From assembly GCF_023094165.1 (NCBI RefSeq), contig NZ_JALMDK010000005.1, positions 62,001-126,000 of the forward strand: 64,000 nt of DNA, written 5' to 3'. Below the pieces are notes generated by a model. It was not told the origin of the DNA. It saw only the letters and a list, made by a program, of their open reading frames with translations, and did no database searches. Positions 9,141 to 16,678 of this stretch are shown piece after piece. The translations under genes and the position numbers were made by a program. The stretch comes from Crossiella sp. S99.2. GTDB lineage: Bacteria > Actinomycetota > Actinomycetes > Mycobacteriales > Pseudonocardiaceae. The number at the start of each line of letters is the position of its first letter. Position 1 is the stretch's first letter.

Positions 9141-9573
9141 GGGATCGAGGCTAGGGCTTGCGCGGAGGAGGCACTAAGGGGTTTCCGGGGGCCCCGGACG
9201 GTCGTGCAGGCGCCAGGCGTGGCGTTGCCTGGCGCCTGGTCACGCCGACCGGGGCGTGGGGCGGCGACCCTGGCCGCGGGAGTCGGCCCACCGGGTCGCT
9301 GGCGCAGTGGCCCGGCGTGGGATCCGGGCGCCTGGCCGTCGGGCACCGAGGACCACCTGCAGGTCCCCGACCGGCCTTGCCGTCCGGATCTGTGTCGCCG
9401 CCATGGTTGTCGCCTTCCGGTCGCGACGCGCACACCCCCAGTGGTCCGCGTCGTGCAGCGAAGGTATTCCGGGCGCTCCGGCGGGTAAATCCACTTCGCG
9501 ACAGGATGGGTGCCGCATTCCGGACAACCAGCGCCAGGGCTGGGACGTCCTCGTTAGGGCACGGGGAGTCAGC
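9141..9573. other. Intergenic region with a perfect 12-bp inverted repeat
   Basis: 433 bp between ridA and the araC-type gene. No convincing gene: the frames that are open here have no ribosome site or family signature. A perfect inverted repeat (9207-9218 with 9227-9238, 8-nt loop) lies 67 bp upstream of the ridA start; each arm itself contains GGCGCC. It could be an operator or a cruciform-prone site. Confidence 0.55.
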
Positions 9574-10560
9574 ATGATCTTGTTCGAGGGCCGGGATGTC
9601 GATGAGGTGCACGAGGTGGTCAGCAACCACTTCGCGCCGCATCGGCTCCGGGTGGTGGCGAACCAGCCCCTGGCGGGGCGGTTCACGGCGGTGCACGTCG
9701 GTGCGGTGTCGGTGTTCGAGCTGGGCTATGGCGCCGATGTCGAGGTGCGGCCGGGGGAGATGCCCGACATCTACAACGTGCACGTGCCGTTGAGCGGGCA
9801 CGGGGAGTTGCGGGTGGACAACCTGGCGGTGGGCACCGAGAGCAGTGTGGTCGGGCCGGGGCAACGGTTGCGGATGCGCTGGAGCGGGGACAGCAACACG
9901 CTGATCCTGCGCTTCGCCCGCGCCGCCATCGACGAGGCGCTGGCCACCCGGCTCGGCGACCTGCCAGCCACGCCGACCCGGTTCGACCCGGAGATCCGGG
10001 CCGCGGCCCAGTCCTGGCTGGTGGCCATGCGCGCCTTCGCCGACAACGCCGCGGCCGGGCTGTTCGCCCGCTCCCCGCTGGCCGCGGCGCACTTCGAGCA
10101 GATGCTGGTGCACGGCCTGCTGGACACCCAGCCGCACACCCTGAGCGAGGCGCTGGCCGAACCGGGCCGCCCCGAGCTGCCGCAGGTGCTGCGCCGGGCG
10201 ATGGCCTACTGCGAGGAGCACGCGGCCGAGCCGATCACCCCGGCGCACATGGCGGTGGCCGCCAGGGTCGGTGTGCGTTCGCTGCAACGCGCCTTCCGCA
10301 GCCACCTGGACACCACGCCGCTGGCCTACCTGTACCGGATCCGGCTGGACCGGGCGCACCAGGACCTGCTGGCCATCGCCGAGGGCCGGGCAGGCGGGTC
10401 GGTGACCGAGGTGGCGCTGCGCTGGGGGTTCACCCACCTCGGCCGGTTCTCCGCGCAGTACCGCCAGGTCTACGGGCACCCGCCGGTGCGCACCCTGCGG
10501 CCGGCGGATCGGTTGCGGGACAACGTCCGCGAGTTCCCGCGCTCGGCCACGGCCGGCTGA
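9574..10560 (+). CDS. AraC-family transcriptional regulator
   Basis: 328 residues from the ATG at 9574 (ribosome site GGGGAG 7 nt upstream). The N-terminal half is a cupin-like AraC-binding domain (AraC_binding_2 type). The last 100 residues form the double helix-turn-helix, with VGVRSLQRAFRSHL as the first recognition helix and the diagnostic TEVALRWGFTHLGRFSAQYR segment. The frame is open upstream to 9256, but that part is Arg/Pro/Gly-rich noncoding-type sequence. Target and ligand are unknown. Confidence 0.88.
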   Translation: MILFEGRDVDEVHEVVSNHFAPHRLRVVANQPLAGRFTAVHVGAVSVFELGYGADVEVRPGEMPDIYNVHVPLSGHGELRVDNLAVGTESSVVGPGQRLRMRWSGDSNTLILRFARAAIDEALATRLGDLPATPTRFDPEIRAAAQSWLVAMRAFADNAAAGLFARSPLAAAHFEQMLVHGLLDTQPHTLSEALAEPGRPELPQVLRRAMAYCEEHAAEPITPAHMAVAARVGVRSLQRAFRSHLDTTPLAYLYRIRLDRAHQDLLAIAEGRAGGSVTEVALRWGFTHLGRFSAQYRQVYGHPPVRTLRPADRLRDNVREFPRSATAG

Positions 10561-10570
10561 GGCGGGGCGG

Positions 10571-11242
10571 TCAGCCCACCGGGTCGAGCCGGGCCACGTA
10601 CCGCCGGTGCGCGACGAAGGCCAGCACGTACACCAGCAGCGCCACCCCGCCGGAACCGCCGGCGACCACCATCGCCCAGTACTGCCAGGACTCGGTGCGC
10701 TGGTCGGCGTAGGAAACCGTGGCGGCCAGCTCGGTGATCTCCCCGGCCTTGGGGGACCAGGCGATGCCGTTGGCGACGTGCCTGCCGTTGGTGCTGGCGA
10801 TCCGGCCGGGGAAGTTGATCCGCAGCTGCACGTCGGTGCGCTCCGGGGCCAGCGAGGTGAGGTCGACCGAGCCGGAGAGCGTGACCAGTCCGCCGGAGCG
10901 GCGTAGCTGCAGCCGGTAGTTGGTGGACATCAGGTCGGTGGCCGAGGAGAGCAGGCGCAGCTCCTCGAAGGTCAGCCCGTTGAAGAACAGCTGCGAGCCG
11001 GCGTAGCCCTCCCGGCTGTGCGGCAGCACCCGCACCCGGCTGGCCAGCTCGGCGGGCACCTTGAGCTGGGGGCCCAGGTCGCCGTCGCGGGCGGGCAGGG
11101 TGAGCAGCACCAGTTCCCCGGAGACCCGGTCGTCCTCGGTGACCGCCATGGTCAGCGAGGCGCGCACGCAGCCGGAGAGGAACAGCACGCACAGCAGCCC
11201 GAGCAACGGCAGGGCGACCAGTCGCGGGCGGGACAGGGGCAC
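10571..11242 (-). CDS. LppM-family lipoprotein / membrane protein
   Basis: 223 residues. An N-terminal signal with lipobox LFLSGC is followed by a beta-rich extracellular domain of the LppM (DUF3153) type, then a C-terminal membrane segment and a short basic tail. The position matches Rv2171 (lppM), whose product affects phagosome traffic in M. tuberculosis. The GTG at 11242 places the signal sequence at the N-terminus; longer versions of the frame run into the divergent DUF885 gene and are rejected. Confidence 0.82.
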   Translation of the reverse strand: MPLSRPRLVALPLLGLLCVLFLSGCVRASLTMAVTEDDRVSGELVLLTLPARDGDLGPQLKVPAELASRVRVLPHSREGYAGSQLFFNGLTFEELRLLSSATDLMSTNYRLQLRRSGGLVTLSGSVDLTSLAPERTDVQLRINFPGRIASTNGRHVANGIAWSPKAGEITELAATVSYADQRTESWQYWAMVVAGGSGGVALLVYVLAFVAHRRYVARLDPVG

Positions 11243-11336
11243 CGCGCCATCCTGCCAGCCGTTCGGGTGAGCTGTCCTTGACCGCGCACAAGAACTCGAA
11301 AGCGTCCGCCCGGACCCGCCCGGTAGCGTCCGCTGC

Positions 11337-13022
11337 ATGTCCGCGACCGAAGGCGTCCACCAGATCAGCGAGCGGTATGTGCGAGACCTCGCCGCGCTCG
11401 ACCCGAACACCGCCACCTACCTCGGTGTCCCTGGTCATGACGACAAGCTCACCGACTATTCGCCGGATGGCCATGGCGCCCGCGCCGAGCTGGCCCGCAC
11501 CGCCCTGCGCGACCTGCGCGCCGCCACCGCCGCGGACGCCGACGAGCAGGCCGCCAAGGACGTGTTCCTGGAGCGGGTCGGGCTGACCGTGGAACGGCAC
11601 GAGGCCGGCCTGGACGTCAGCGAGCTGAACGTCATCGCCAGTCCCGTGCACGAGCTGCGGCAGACCTTCGACCTGATGCCCAGCGACACCGCGGCGGACT
11701 GGGCGGTGATCTCCACCCGGCTCGGCGGCATGCCGGTCGCGCTGGAGCAGGTGCGCGCCGCGCTGAGCCACTCCGCCGCGCACGGCCGCACCTCCGCGCT
11801 GCGCCAGGTCCGCCGGGTGGCCGAGCAGTGCGAGACCTGGGCCGGCCGCCGCGGCGGGGAGTCCTTCTTCAGCACCATGGTCGCCGCCGCCGAACAGGTG
11901 CAGGGCGTCTCCGCGGCGCTGACCGGCGAACTGCGCGCGCACGCCGAGTCCGCCTCGGCCGCCTACGCCGACTTCGGCCGCTTCCTGCGCGAGGAACTGG
12001 CCCCCAGCGCGCCGGAGAAGGACGCGGTCGGCCTGGAGGTCTACCAGCTCTCCTCCCGCTTCTTCACCGGCGCGGAGCTGGACCTGCAGGAGGCCTATGA
12101 CTGGGGCTGGGAGGAGTTCTCCCGGATCGAGGCGGAGATGAAGCAGGTGGCGGGCCGGATCCGCCCCGGAGCCACCCTCGCCGAGGCCGCCGCGGCACTG
12201 GACGCCGACCCGCGGTACCGGGTGCACGGCCAGGACGCCTTCCAGCGCTGGATGCAGGAGCTGTCCGACCGGGCGCTGACCGAGTTGCGCGGCGTGCACT
12301 TCGAGATCCCGGACCGGCTGATGAAGCTGGAATGCCGGATCGCCCCGCCCGGCGGCACCGTGGGCGCCTACTACACCGGCCCCACCGACGACTTCTCCCG
12401 CCCCGGCCGCATGTGGTGGTCAGTCCCCGCGGACAAGGAGGAGTTCTCCACCTGGCGCGAGGTCTCCACCGTCTACCACGAGGGCGTGCCTGGCCATCAC
12501 CTGCAGATCGCCACCGCGGTGGCCGAGGCCGAGCGCCTCAACCGCTTCCAGCGCCTGCTCTGCTGGGTCTCCGGCCACGGCGAGGGCTGGGCCCTCTACG
12601 CCGAGCGCCTGATGCGCGAACTCGGCTACCTCGACGACGACGGCAACCTGCTGGGCATGCTCGACGCCCACCTGTTCCGTGCCGCCCGGGTGATCGTCGA
12701 CATCGGCATGCACCTGGAACTCCCCATCCCCGCGGGCTCCGGCTTCCACCCCGGCGAACGCTGGACCCCGGAACTGGGCCTGGAATTCCTGCTCACCAGA
12801 ACCATCACCGACGCCACCCACGTCCGCGACGAGATCGACCGCTACCTGGGCTGGCCCGGCCAGGCCCCCTCCTACAAACTCGGCGAACGCCTCTGGCTCC
12901 AAGCCCGCGACGAAGCCAAACAACGCGAGGGCGCCGACTTCGACCTCAAGCGCTTCCACGAACGAGCCCTCAAAATGGGCGCCATGGGCCTGGACCTCCT
13001 CCGCACCCGCCTGGGCGCCTAA
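11337..13022 (+). CDS. DUF885 family protein, putative metallopeptidase-like
   Basis: 561 residues, the usual length for DUF885. The conserved core YHEGVPGHHLQ near residue 380 resembles the HExxH-like zinc site typical of the family. Other conserved pieces are the GAYYTGPTDDFSRPG stretch and the C-terminal YLGWPGQAPSYKLGER segment. No signal peptide. Biochemical activity of the family is poorly defined; peptidase activity is inferred. Divergent from lppM. Confidence 0.85.
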   Translation: MSATEGVHQISERYVRDLAALDPNTATYLGVPGHDDKLTDYSPDGHGARAELARTALRDLRAATAADADEQAAKDVFLERVGLTVERHEAGLDVSELNVIASPVHELRQTFDLMPSDTAADWAVISTRLGGMPVALEQVRAALSHSAAHGRTSALRQVRRVAEQCETWAGRRGGESFFSTMVAAAEQVQGVSAALTGELRAHAESASAAYADFGRFLREELAPSAPEKDAVGLEVYQLSSRFFTGAELDLQEAYDWGWEEFSRIEAEMKQVAGRIRPGATLAEAAAALDADPRYRVHGQDAFQRWMQELSDRALTELRGVHFEIPDRLMKLECRIAPPGGTVGAYYTGPTDDFSRPGRMWWSVPADKEEFSTWREVSTVYHEGVPGHHLQIATAVAEAERLNRFQRLLCWVSGHGEGWALYAERLMRELGYLDDDGNLLGMLDAHLFRAARVIVDIGMHLELPIPAGSGFHPGERWTPELGLEFLLTRTITDATHVRDEIDRYLGWPGQAPSYKLGERLWLQARDEAKQREGADFDLKRFHERALKMGAMGLDLLRTRLGA

Positions 13023-13135
13023 CCCCACCCACAACGGCCAACACACCGTCCATTCCGGCCAACACTCCGGCAAGGGTTCAACCCGACCGGAGTGTTGGCC
13101 GTTGTCGTACGCCACGTTGGCCGTTGTGGGCGGGC
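13023..13135. repeat. Inverted copies of a CAACGGCCAACAC-type repeat
   Basis: Two copies of a CAACGGCCAACAC/CGGCCAACACTCCG motif on the plus strand (13030-13072) face two copies on the minus strand (13090-13130). They flank a short spacer and form long inverted pairs. The same motif forms the tandem array at 13452-13598, so the two blocks belong to one repeat family. Confidence 0.7.
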
Positions 13136-13451
13136 GAAGCTCAGGACAGAGGGATGGCCTCGCCGGCCGGGCAGACCACCGGAGGGGTGGGGCAGATCAA
13201 AAGCCGGGTCCAGCAGGTTGCGGGGCTGGGCAGGCTGCCGGCTCAAGACCCAGCGTGGCTCCGAGGGCTCGTGTCTTCTCCGCACGGCCTTCCGCCAGCC
13301 AACCACGCCCCGATGAGCGGCCCCCGTCACGTTGGGAGGCAAGGGTTACGCAGGTTGCCGGGGCCACTCCTCGGGGTGTGGTCTGCATGCTCCAGGCCGT
13401 ACGGAGAAGACACGAGAACCCTCGTCGTGGGGTTTCACCCCCACTCCGCCC
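13136..13451. other. Noncoding stretch with a 28-bp inverted repeat pair
   Basis: No credible gene. An imperfect inverted repeat (13262-13289 and 13395-13424) shares CTCGTGTCTTCTCCG, with about 105 bp between arms. It lies between two blocks of the CAACGGCCAAC repeat. Confidence 0.5.
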
Positions 13452-13598
13452 CACAACGGCCAACTCGCCGTCCACAACAGCCAACTCGCCGTCCATAACG
13501 GCCAATCCGGCGTCCACAACAGCCAACTCGCCGTCCATAACGGCCAATCCGGCGTCCATAACGGCCAACTCGGCGTACGACAACGGCCAACACTCCGT
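13452..13598. repeat. Tandem array of 21-bp repeats
   Basis: Six contiguous 21-bp units (13452-13577), alternating between CAACAGCCAACTCGCC-type and TAACGGCCAATCCGGC-type versions, plus a diverged seventh ending near the GNAT stop codon. All share CA(C/T)AAC(G/A)GCCAA followed by a GTC junction. There is no spacer diversity and no ribosome site, so it is neither CRISPR nor a plausible gene although the frame is open. Confidence 0.8.
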
Positions 13599-14167
13599 CA
13601 GAGTGGCAGTGCCCGTCCCAGGACAGCGAAGGGGCGAGGGTCGCCGGTGAAGGTGTAGTGGCGCAGCACGTCCTGGAAACCCAGGCGCCGGTACAACTTC
13701 CACGCCCGGGACGGGCCCTCTGGGGTGGACAGCAGCACCGTTCCCGAGCCGGTCCGGGTCATCAAGCCCCGCAACAACTGCTCGCCCAGCCCCTTGCCCT
13801 GCGCGTCCGGCCGCACGTGCAGCTCGGTCAGCTCGAAGTAATCGCCCATCCACTGGTGTACCTGCTCCGGCGCCGCCACCGCGGTCAGTCCCCGCCGGAC
13901 CTGCTCATGCCACCACTGCCCGCTGGCGCCCCGGTAGCCGTAGCCGATCCCGGCCAGCGTGCCCTGCTCGTCGAAGGCGCCCACGCAGCGCCAGCCCACC
14001 CGGACCATGTGCGCCAGCCACATCGGGGCCCGCTGCTGCACGGTGCTCGGCGGGTATCGCATCGCCGCCACGTACAGCGCCAGGGCCTCACCCAGGCGCA
14101 GGCGGAGGTCGTCGGCGGTCAGCTCGACGACGGTCTCGCTGATGCCGGGATGCTCTGCTGCGCTCAC
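13598..14167 (-). CDS. GNAT family N-acetyltransferase
   Basis: 189 residues from the GTG at 14167. The C-terminal half has the acetyl-CoA loop VRPDAQGKGLGEQLLRGLM and the YRRLGFQDV strand-helix of GNAT enzymes. The position beside lppM matches Rv2170, a GNAT of the same locus in M. tuberculosis. Substrate unknown. The frame is open to 14233 but that would cross the LexA-box-bearing intergenic region. Confidence 0.87.
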   Translation of the reverse strand: MSAAEHPGISETVVELTADDLRLRLGEALALYVAAMRYPPSTVQQRAPMWLAHMVRVGWRCVGAFDEQGTLAGIGYGYRGASGQWWHEQVRRGLTAVAAPEQVHQWMGDYFELTELHVRPDAQGKGLGEQLLRGLMTRTGSGTVLLSTPEGPSRAWKLYRRLGFQDVLRHYTFTGDPRPFAVLGRALPL

Positions 14168-14263
14168 CGTCCCATCAGACCATGACCTGCCGCCCCCGCG
14201 GTGTTCCGCCCCACGTCGAGATGGGTTGAGCATTGTCGGTGCCCCAGGCTAGGGTGGAGTCGT

Positions 14264-14279
14264 TCGAACGCATGTTCGA
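14264..14279. promoter_or_regulatory. LexA (SOS) box
   Basis: The 16-bp palindrome TCGAACGCATGTTCGA matches the mycobacterial/actinobacterial LexA consensus TCGAAC-N4-GTTCGA at every fixed position. It is 119 bp upstream of the HEPN gene start and 97 bp upstream of the divergent GNAT start, so it could control either. Confidence 0.85.
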
Positions 14280-14397
14280 GAGATCATGTGTTCGGGCCAA
14301 GCCGGGCGGCGGGGTGGGGGAAGCACCTCGCCGCCCGGCGCCGCCGGCTTCCCCTCGGCGGAGTCGTCCTTTGTGGTGACGTTCTGAGGAGGCCGTG

Positions 14398-14841
14398 ATG
14401 TCTGTCCCCGTCCACTTCCCGATCCAGCGGCGCAACTCTCCCGAGCTGCCCTACCGGCCGCGCACGGGTCCGGTGGCCGCGGCCGGTCTGCTCGCCCAGG
14501 CCCAGCGTGGCCTGGACACAGCCCGCAGGGAACCGCAGCCCGCCGAGCGCTACGCCGTGGCGCACCTGGCCGCACTGCGCGCCGCCGCCTCGGTGCTGGC
14601 CATCCGGGCGCGTCCCCGCCCGGGCAAGAACCGTCCGACCAGCGTCTGGGTGTTACTTGCCGCCGCAGCCCCTGAGCTGCGGGAATGGGCTGCCTTCTAC
14701 GCCTCGGGCGCCCATCGCCGGGCGCAGGTGCAGGCCGGGATCACCCGGCTGGTCACCCAGCGCGACGCCGATGACCTGCTCCGGCAGACCGAGGACTTCC
14801 TCGTGCTCGCCGAGCGGGTCCTGCACGAGGCAGACAGGTGA
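14398..14841 (+). CDS. SAV_6107-type HEPN-domain protein
   Basis: 147 residues from the ATG at 14398, with AGGAGG 5 nt upstream. All-helical, resembling the SAV_6107-like HEPN family of actinobacteria. The HEPN signature R-x4-H is present as RYAVAH (Arg51, His56), the pair that forms the active site in HEPN ribonucleases. A perfect LexA box upstream suggests induction on DNA damage. The stop codon overlaps the next gene. Family call rests on recognition of the sequence pattern; RNase activity is inferred. Confidence 0.75.
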   Translation: MSVPVHFPIQRRNSPELPYRPRTGPVAAAGLLAQAQRGLDTARREPQPAERYAVAHLAALRAAASVLAIRARPRPGKNRPTSVWVLLAAAAPELREWAAFYASGAHRRAQVQAGITRLVTQRDADDLLRQTEDFLVLAERVLHEADR

Positions 14842-15608
14842 GCGGGCAGGCACTCATCGACCCGGCCCGATTGCTCGACGTCCTGGAGAACGAGGGCGAA
14901 CTGCTCGCCGTCTGCGCGGCCGAGGCGGACCTGACCAGCACCGTGCCCGCCTGGCCACGGCGCACCCTCGGCGAGGCGGTCCGCGCGGCCGCGCTCGGCT
15001 ACCGGCTCGCGCTGAGCTGGCTGCGCACCGGGGCGCCGCCCCTGCTCACCAGCGAGGAGGACGAACCGGAGGACCCACTGCCCGACCAGGTGCGCGCCGG
15101 ACTGCGCGCCCTGGTCGGCGAACTGGCCGGGCACGACCCGTACGCGCCCTGCCCGACCTGGTGGCCCGCCGATTCCAGCTACGGGTTCTGGCGGCGGCGG
15201 ATGGCGCACGAGAGCACGCTGCACCGGGTGGACGCCCAGTCCGCCGCGGGCAGTCCGCTGCTGGAGATCGCGCCCGAGTTCGCCGTGGACGGGGTGGACG
15301 AGGCCCTGCAGCTCTGGCTGGGTTACCGGCTCGGGCGGCTGGGCATCACCGGCCCGCAACGCGGCACGGTCGGCCTGCGCACTGGCGGCCACGCCTGGCT
15401 GGTGCACACCGGACCCGAGGGCACGGTGGCCGAGCGCGTCTCGGCCACCGAGGCCGCGGGCGCGGACGGCCTGGTCACCGGTGAGCCCATGTCGGTCTAC
15501 CTGTGGCTGTGGGGCCGCGTCCCGGACCGCACGGTCACCCTGGCCGGCAGCCGGGACGCCACCGCCCAGCTCTGGGCGCTGCTCCGGCTGGCCACCACGG
15601 CCGGGTGA
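14838..15608 (+). CDS. Maleylpyruvate isomerase-fold (mycothiol-dependent type) protein
   Basis: 256 residues; the GTG start overlaps the stop of the HEPN gene by 4 bp, so the two are translationally coupled. The N-terminal four-helix DinB/MDMPI-like domain carries the typical MAHESTLHRVDAQ segment near residue 125, which provides metal-binding histidines in the family. A C-terminal alpha/beta domain follows. Members use mycothiol or bacillithiol-type cofactors in isomerase or transferase reactions. The actual substrate is unknown; coupling to an SOS-box gene suggests a stress role. Confidence 0.82.
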   Translation: MSGQALIDPARLLDVLENEGELLAVCAAEADLTSTVPAWPRRTLGEAVRAAALGYRLALSWLRTGAPPLLTSEEDEPEDPLPDQVRAGLRALVGELAGHDPYAPCPTWWPADSSYGFWRRRMAHESTLHRVDAQSAAGSPLLEIAPEFAVDGVDEALQLWLGYRLGRLGITGPQRGTVGLRTGGHAWLVHTGPEGTVAERVSATEAAGADGLVTGEPMSVYLWLWGRVPDRTVTLAGSRDATAQLWALLRLATTAG

Positions 15609-15636
15609 ACCGGGTCACCTTCTTCCGTCTTCGCGG

Positions 15637-15667
15637 TTGACCTTGACGCTGCGTCAACTTCTACCGT
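15637..15667 (+). promoter_or_regulatory. MerR-type promoter with palindromic operator
   Basis: TTGACC (15637-15642) and TACCGT (15662-15667) are 19 bp apart, the over-long spacing typical of MerR-regulated promoters. The spacer holds a perfect palindrome, TTGACGC-T-GCGTCAA (15643-15657). It lies directly ahead of the TipA-like gene, suggesting autoregulation. Confidence 0.72.
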
Positions 15668-15702
15668 TGCTCTCACCGAACGACGACGAGAGGTGAGCGG
15701 CG

Positions 15703-16452
15703 ATGGAGTGGTCGATCCAGGACATCGCCCGCTCGGCGGGCACGACCAGCCGCACGCTGCGCCACTACGGCGAGCTGGGGCTGCTGCCGCCCAGCCGGGT
15801 GGGGAGCAACGGTTACCGGTACTACGACCAGGACTCCCTCGTGCGCCTGCAACGCATTCTGCTGTTGCGGGAACTCGGCCTGAGCCTCCCGATGATCACC
15901 GAGGTGCTCGACGGGCAGCGGGACACCGCCGCCGCGTTGCGCACCCACCTCGAACTGCTGGAGCAACAGCGCAGGCGGATCGGGCGGCAGATCGAGTCGG
16001 TGCGGACCACGTTGCGGAAGACGGAAGAAGGTGAAGAACTGATGGCTGCCGAGGTTTTCGACGGCTTCGACCACACGAAGTACGAGCAGGAAGTGACTCA
16101 GCGCTGGGGCAAGGAGACCTACCAGCGCGGTGACCGATGGTGGCGCGGACTCGGCGCGGACGGCCGCCAGGCCCACCTGGACGAGCAGATCGCGATCGGC
16201 ACCGCGCTGGCCCAGGCCGCCGCGGCGGGCCAGGACCCGGGCGAGGCCGAAGTCCAGGCCATCGTGGCCCGGCACTACGACTGGGTGGTCGCCGGCTGGC
16301 AGGGCAGGCGACCCACCGCGGAGCAGTTCCGCGGGCTCGGCGAGATGTACGTCCAGGACGAGCGGTTCACCGTGAACTACGAGAAATTCGGCACGGGCGT
16401 GGCCGAGTTCATCCGGGACGCGATGGCGGTCTACGCCGACCGCCTGCGGTAA
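15703..16452 (+). CDS. TipA-like MerR regulator with TipAS domain
   Basis: 249 residues. The N-terminal MerR winged helix (IQDIARSAGTTSRTLRHYGE) and dimerisation coiled coil (about 75-110) are followed by an all-helical TipAS ligand domain (about 120-249) with the WWRGLGADGR and RHYDWVVAGW segments. TipA of Streptomyces activates its own promoter on binding thiopeptides such as thiostrepton. The start ATG follows the MerR-type promoter by about 35 bp. Ligand here is unknown. Confidence 0.9.
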   Translation: MEWSIQDIARSAGTTSRTLRHYGELGLLPPSRVGSNGYRYYDQDSLVRLQRILLLRELGLSLPMITEVLDGQRDTAAALRTHLELLEQQRRRIGRQIESVRTTLRKTEEGEELMAAEVFDGFDHTKYEQEVTQRWGKETYQRGDRWWRGLGADGRQAHLDEQIAIGTALAQAAAAGQDPGEAEVQAIVARHYDWVVAGWQGRRPTAEQFRGLGEMYVQDERFTVNYEKFGTGVAEFIRDAMAVYADRLR

Positions 16453-16457
16453 ATCGG

Positions 16458-16486
16458 TTGGGGCGCTTGAGCGTTCCGGCTAATGT
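16458..16486 (+). promoter_or_regulatory. Predicted promoter of the Y RNA
   Basis: TTGGGG (16458-16463) and TAATGT (16481-16486) are 17 bp apart. A start 7-8 nt after the -10 box falls at 16493-16494, exactly where the long Y RNA stem begins. Confidence 0.55.
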
Positions 16487-16493
16487 TCTACAC

Positions 16494-16643
16494 GTGCCCG
16501 GTGCGCAGGCAACGGTTACTTCCACTCGTAACGGCGGGGTCGCGGGTTCGAATCCCGCCCAGGTTCCGGCCTGGTAGCTCAGCTTGGTAGAGCACGTGTA
16601 CCGTCGCCGACTTGGATCTCGGGCACACCTAATCTTGTTTTTT
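16494..16643 (+). ncRNA. Bacterial Y RNA with tRNA-like module
   Basis: The 5' end GUGCCCG (16494-16500) pairs with CGGGCAC (16620-16626). Inside it GGC-A-ACGGU pairs with the CCGU-C-GCC strand, giving a long interrupted stem like the Ro-binding stem of Y RNAs. The interior is a circularly permuted tRNA: a T-arm first (GCGGGTTCGAATCCCGC), then a CCAGG/CCTGG acceptor-like stem closed by a 6-nt loop, then a D-arm (GCTCAGCTTGGTAGAGC). A T-run (16638-16643) follows. It ends 36 bp before the TROVE gene. Bacterial Y RNAs are known to mimic tRNA and to be encoded beside Rsr. It is not a functional tRNA: there is no anticodon arm or normal 5'/3' ends. Confidence 0.85.
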
Positions 16644-16678
16644 CGTTATCCCACAAGGAAATCCCCGGGGGGTGTTCC

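Noticed and set aside
13452-13598. CRISPR-like array
   Set aside because: The 21-bp units are contiguous with no spacers, and no cas genes are present.
13102-13650. Open frame through the repeat block, giving a Thr/Ala/Asn/Ser-rich protein
   Set aside because: The frame is open only because the repeat is a multiple of 3. No ribosome site and no family, and it overlaps the GNAT gene.
16525-16590. Possible tRNA gene (T-arm GGTTCGAATCC and D-arm AGCTCAG-TTGGTAGAGC)
   Set aside because: The T-arm precedes the D-arm, the acceptor stem is closed by a loop and no anticodon arm exists. It fits a Y RNA instead.
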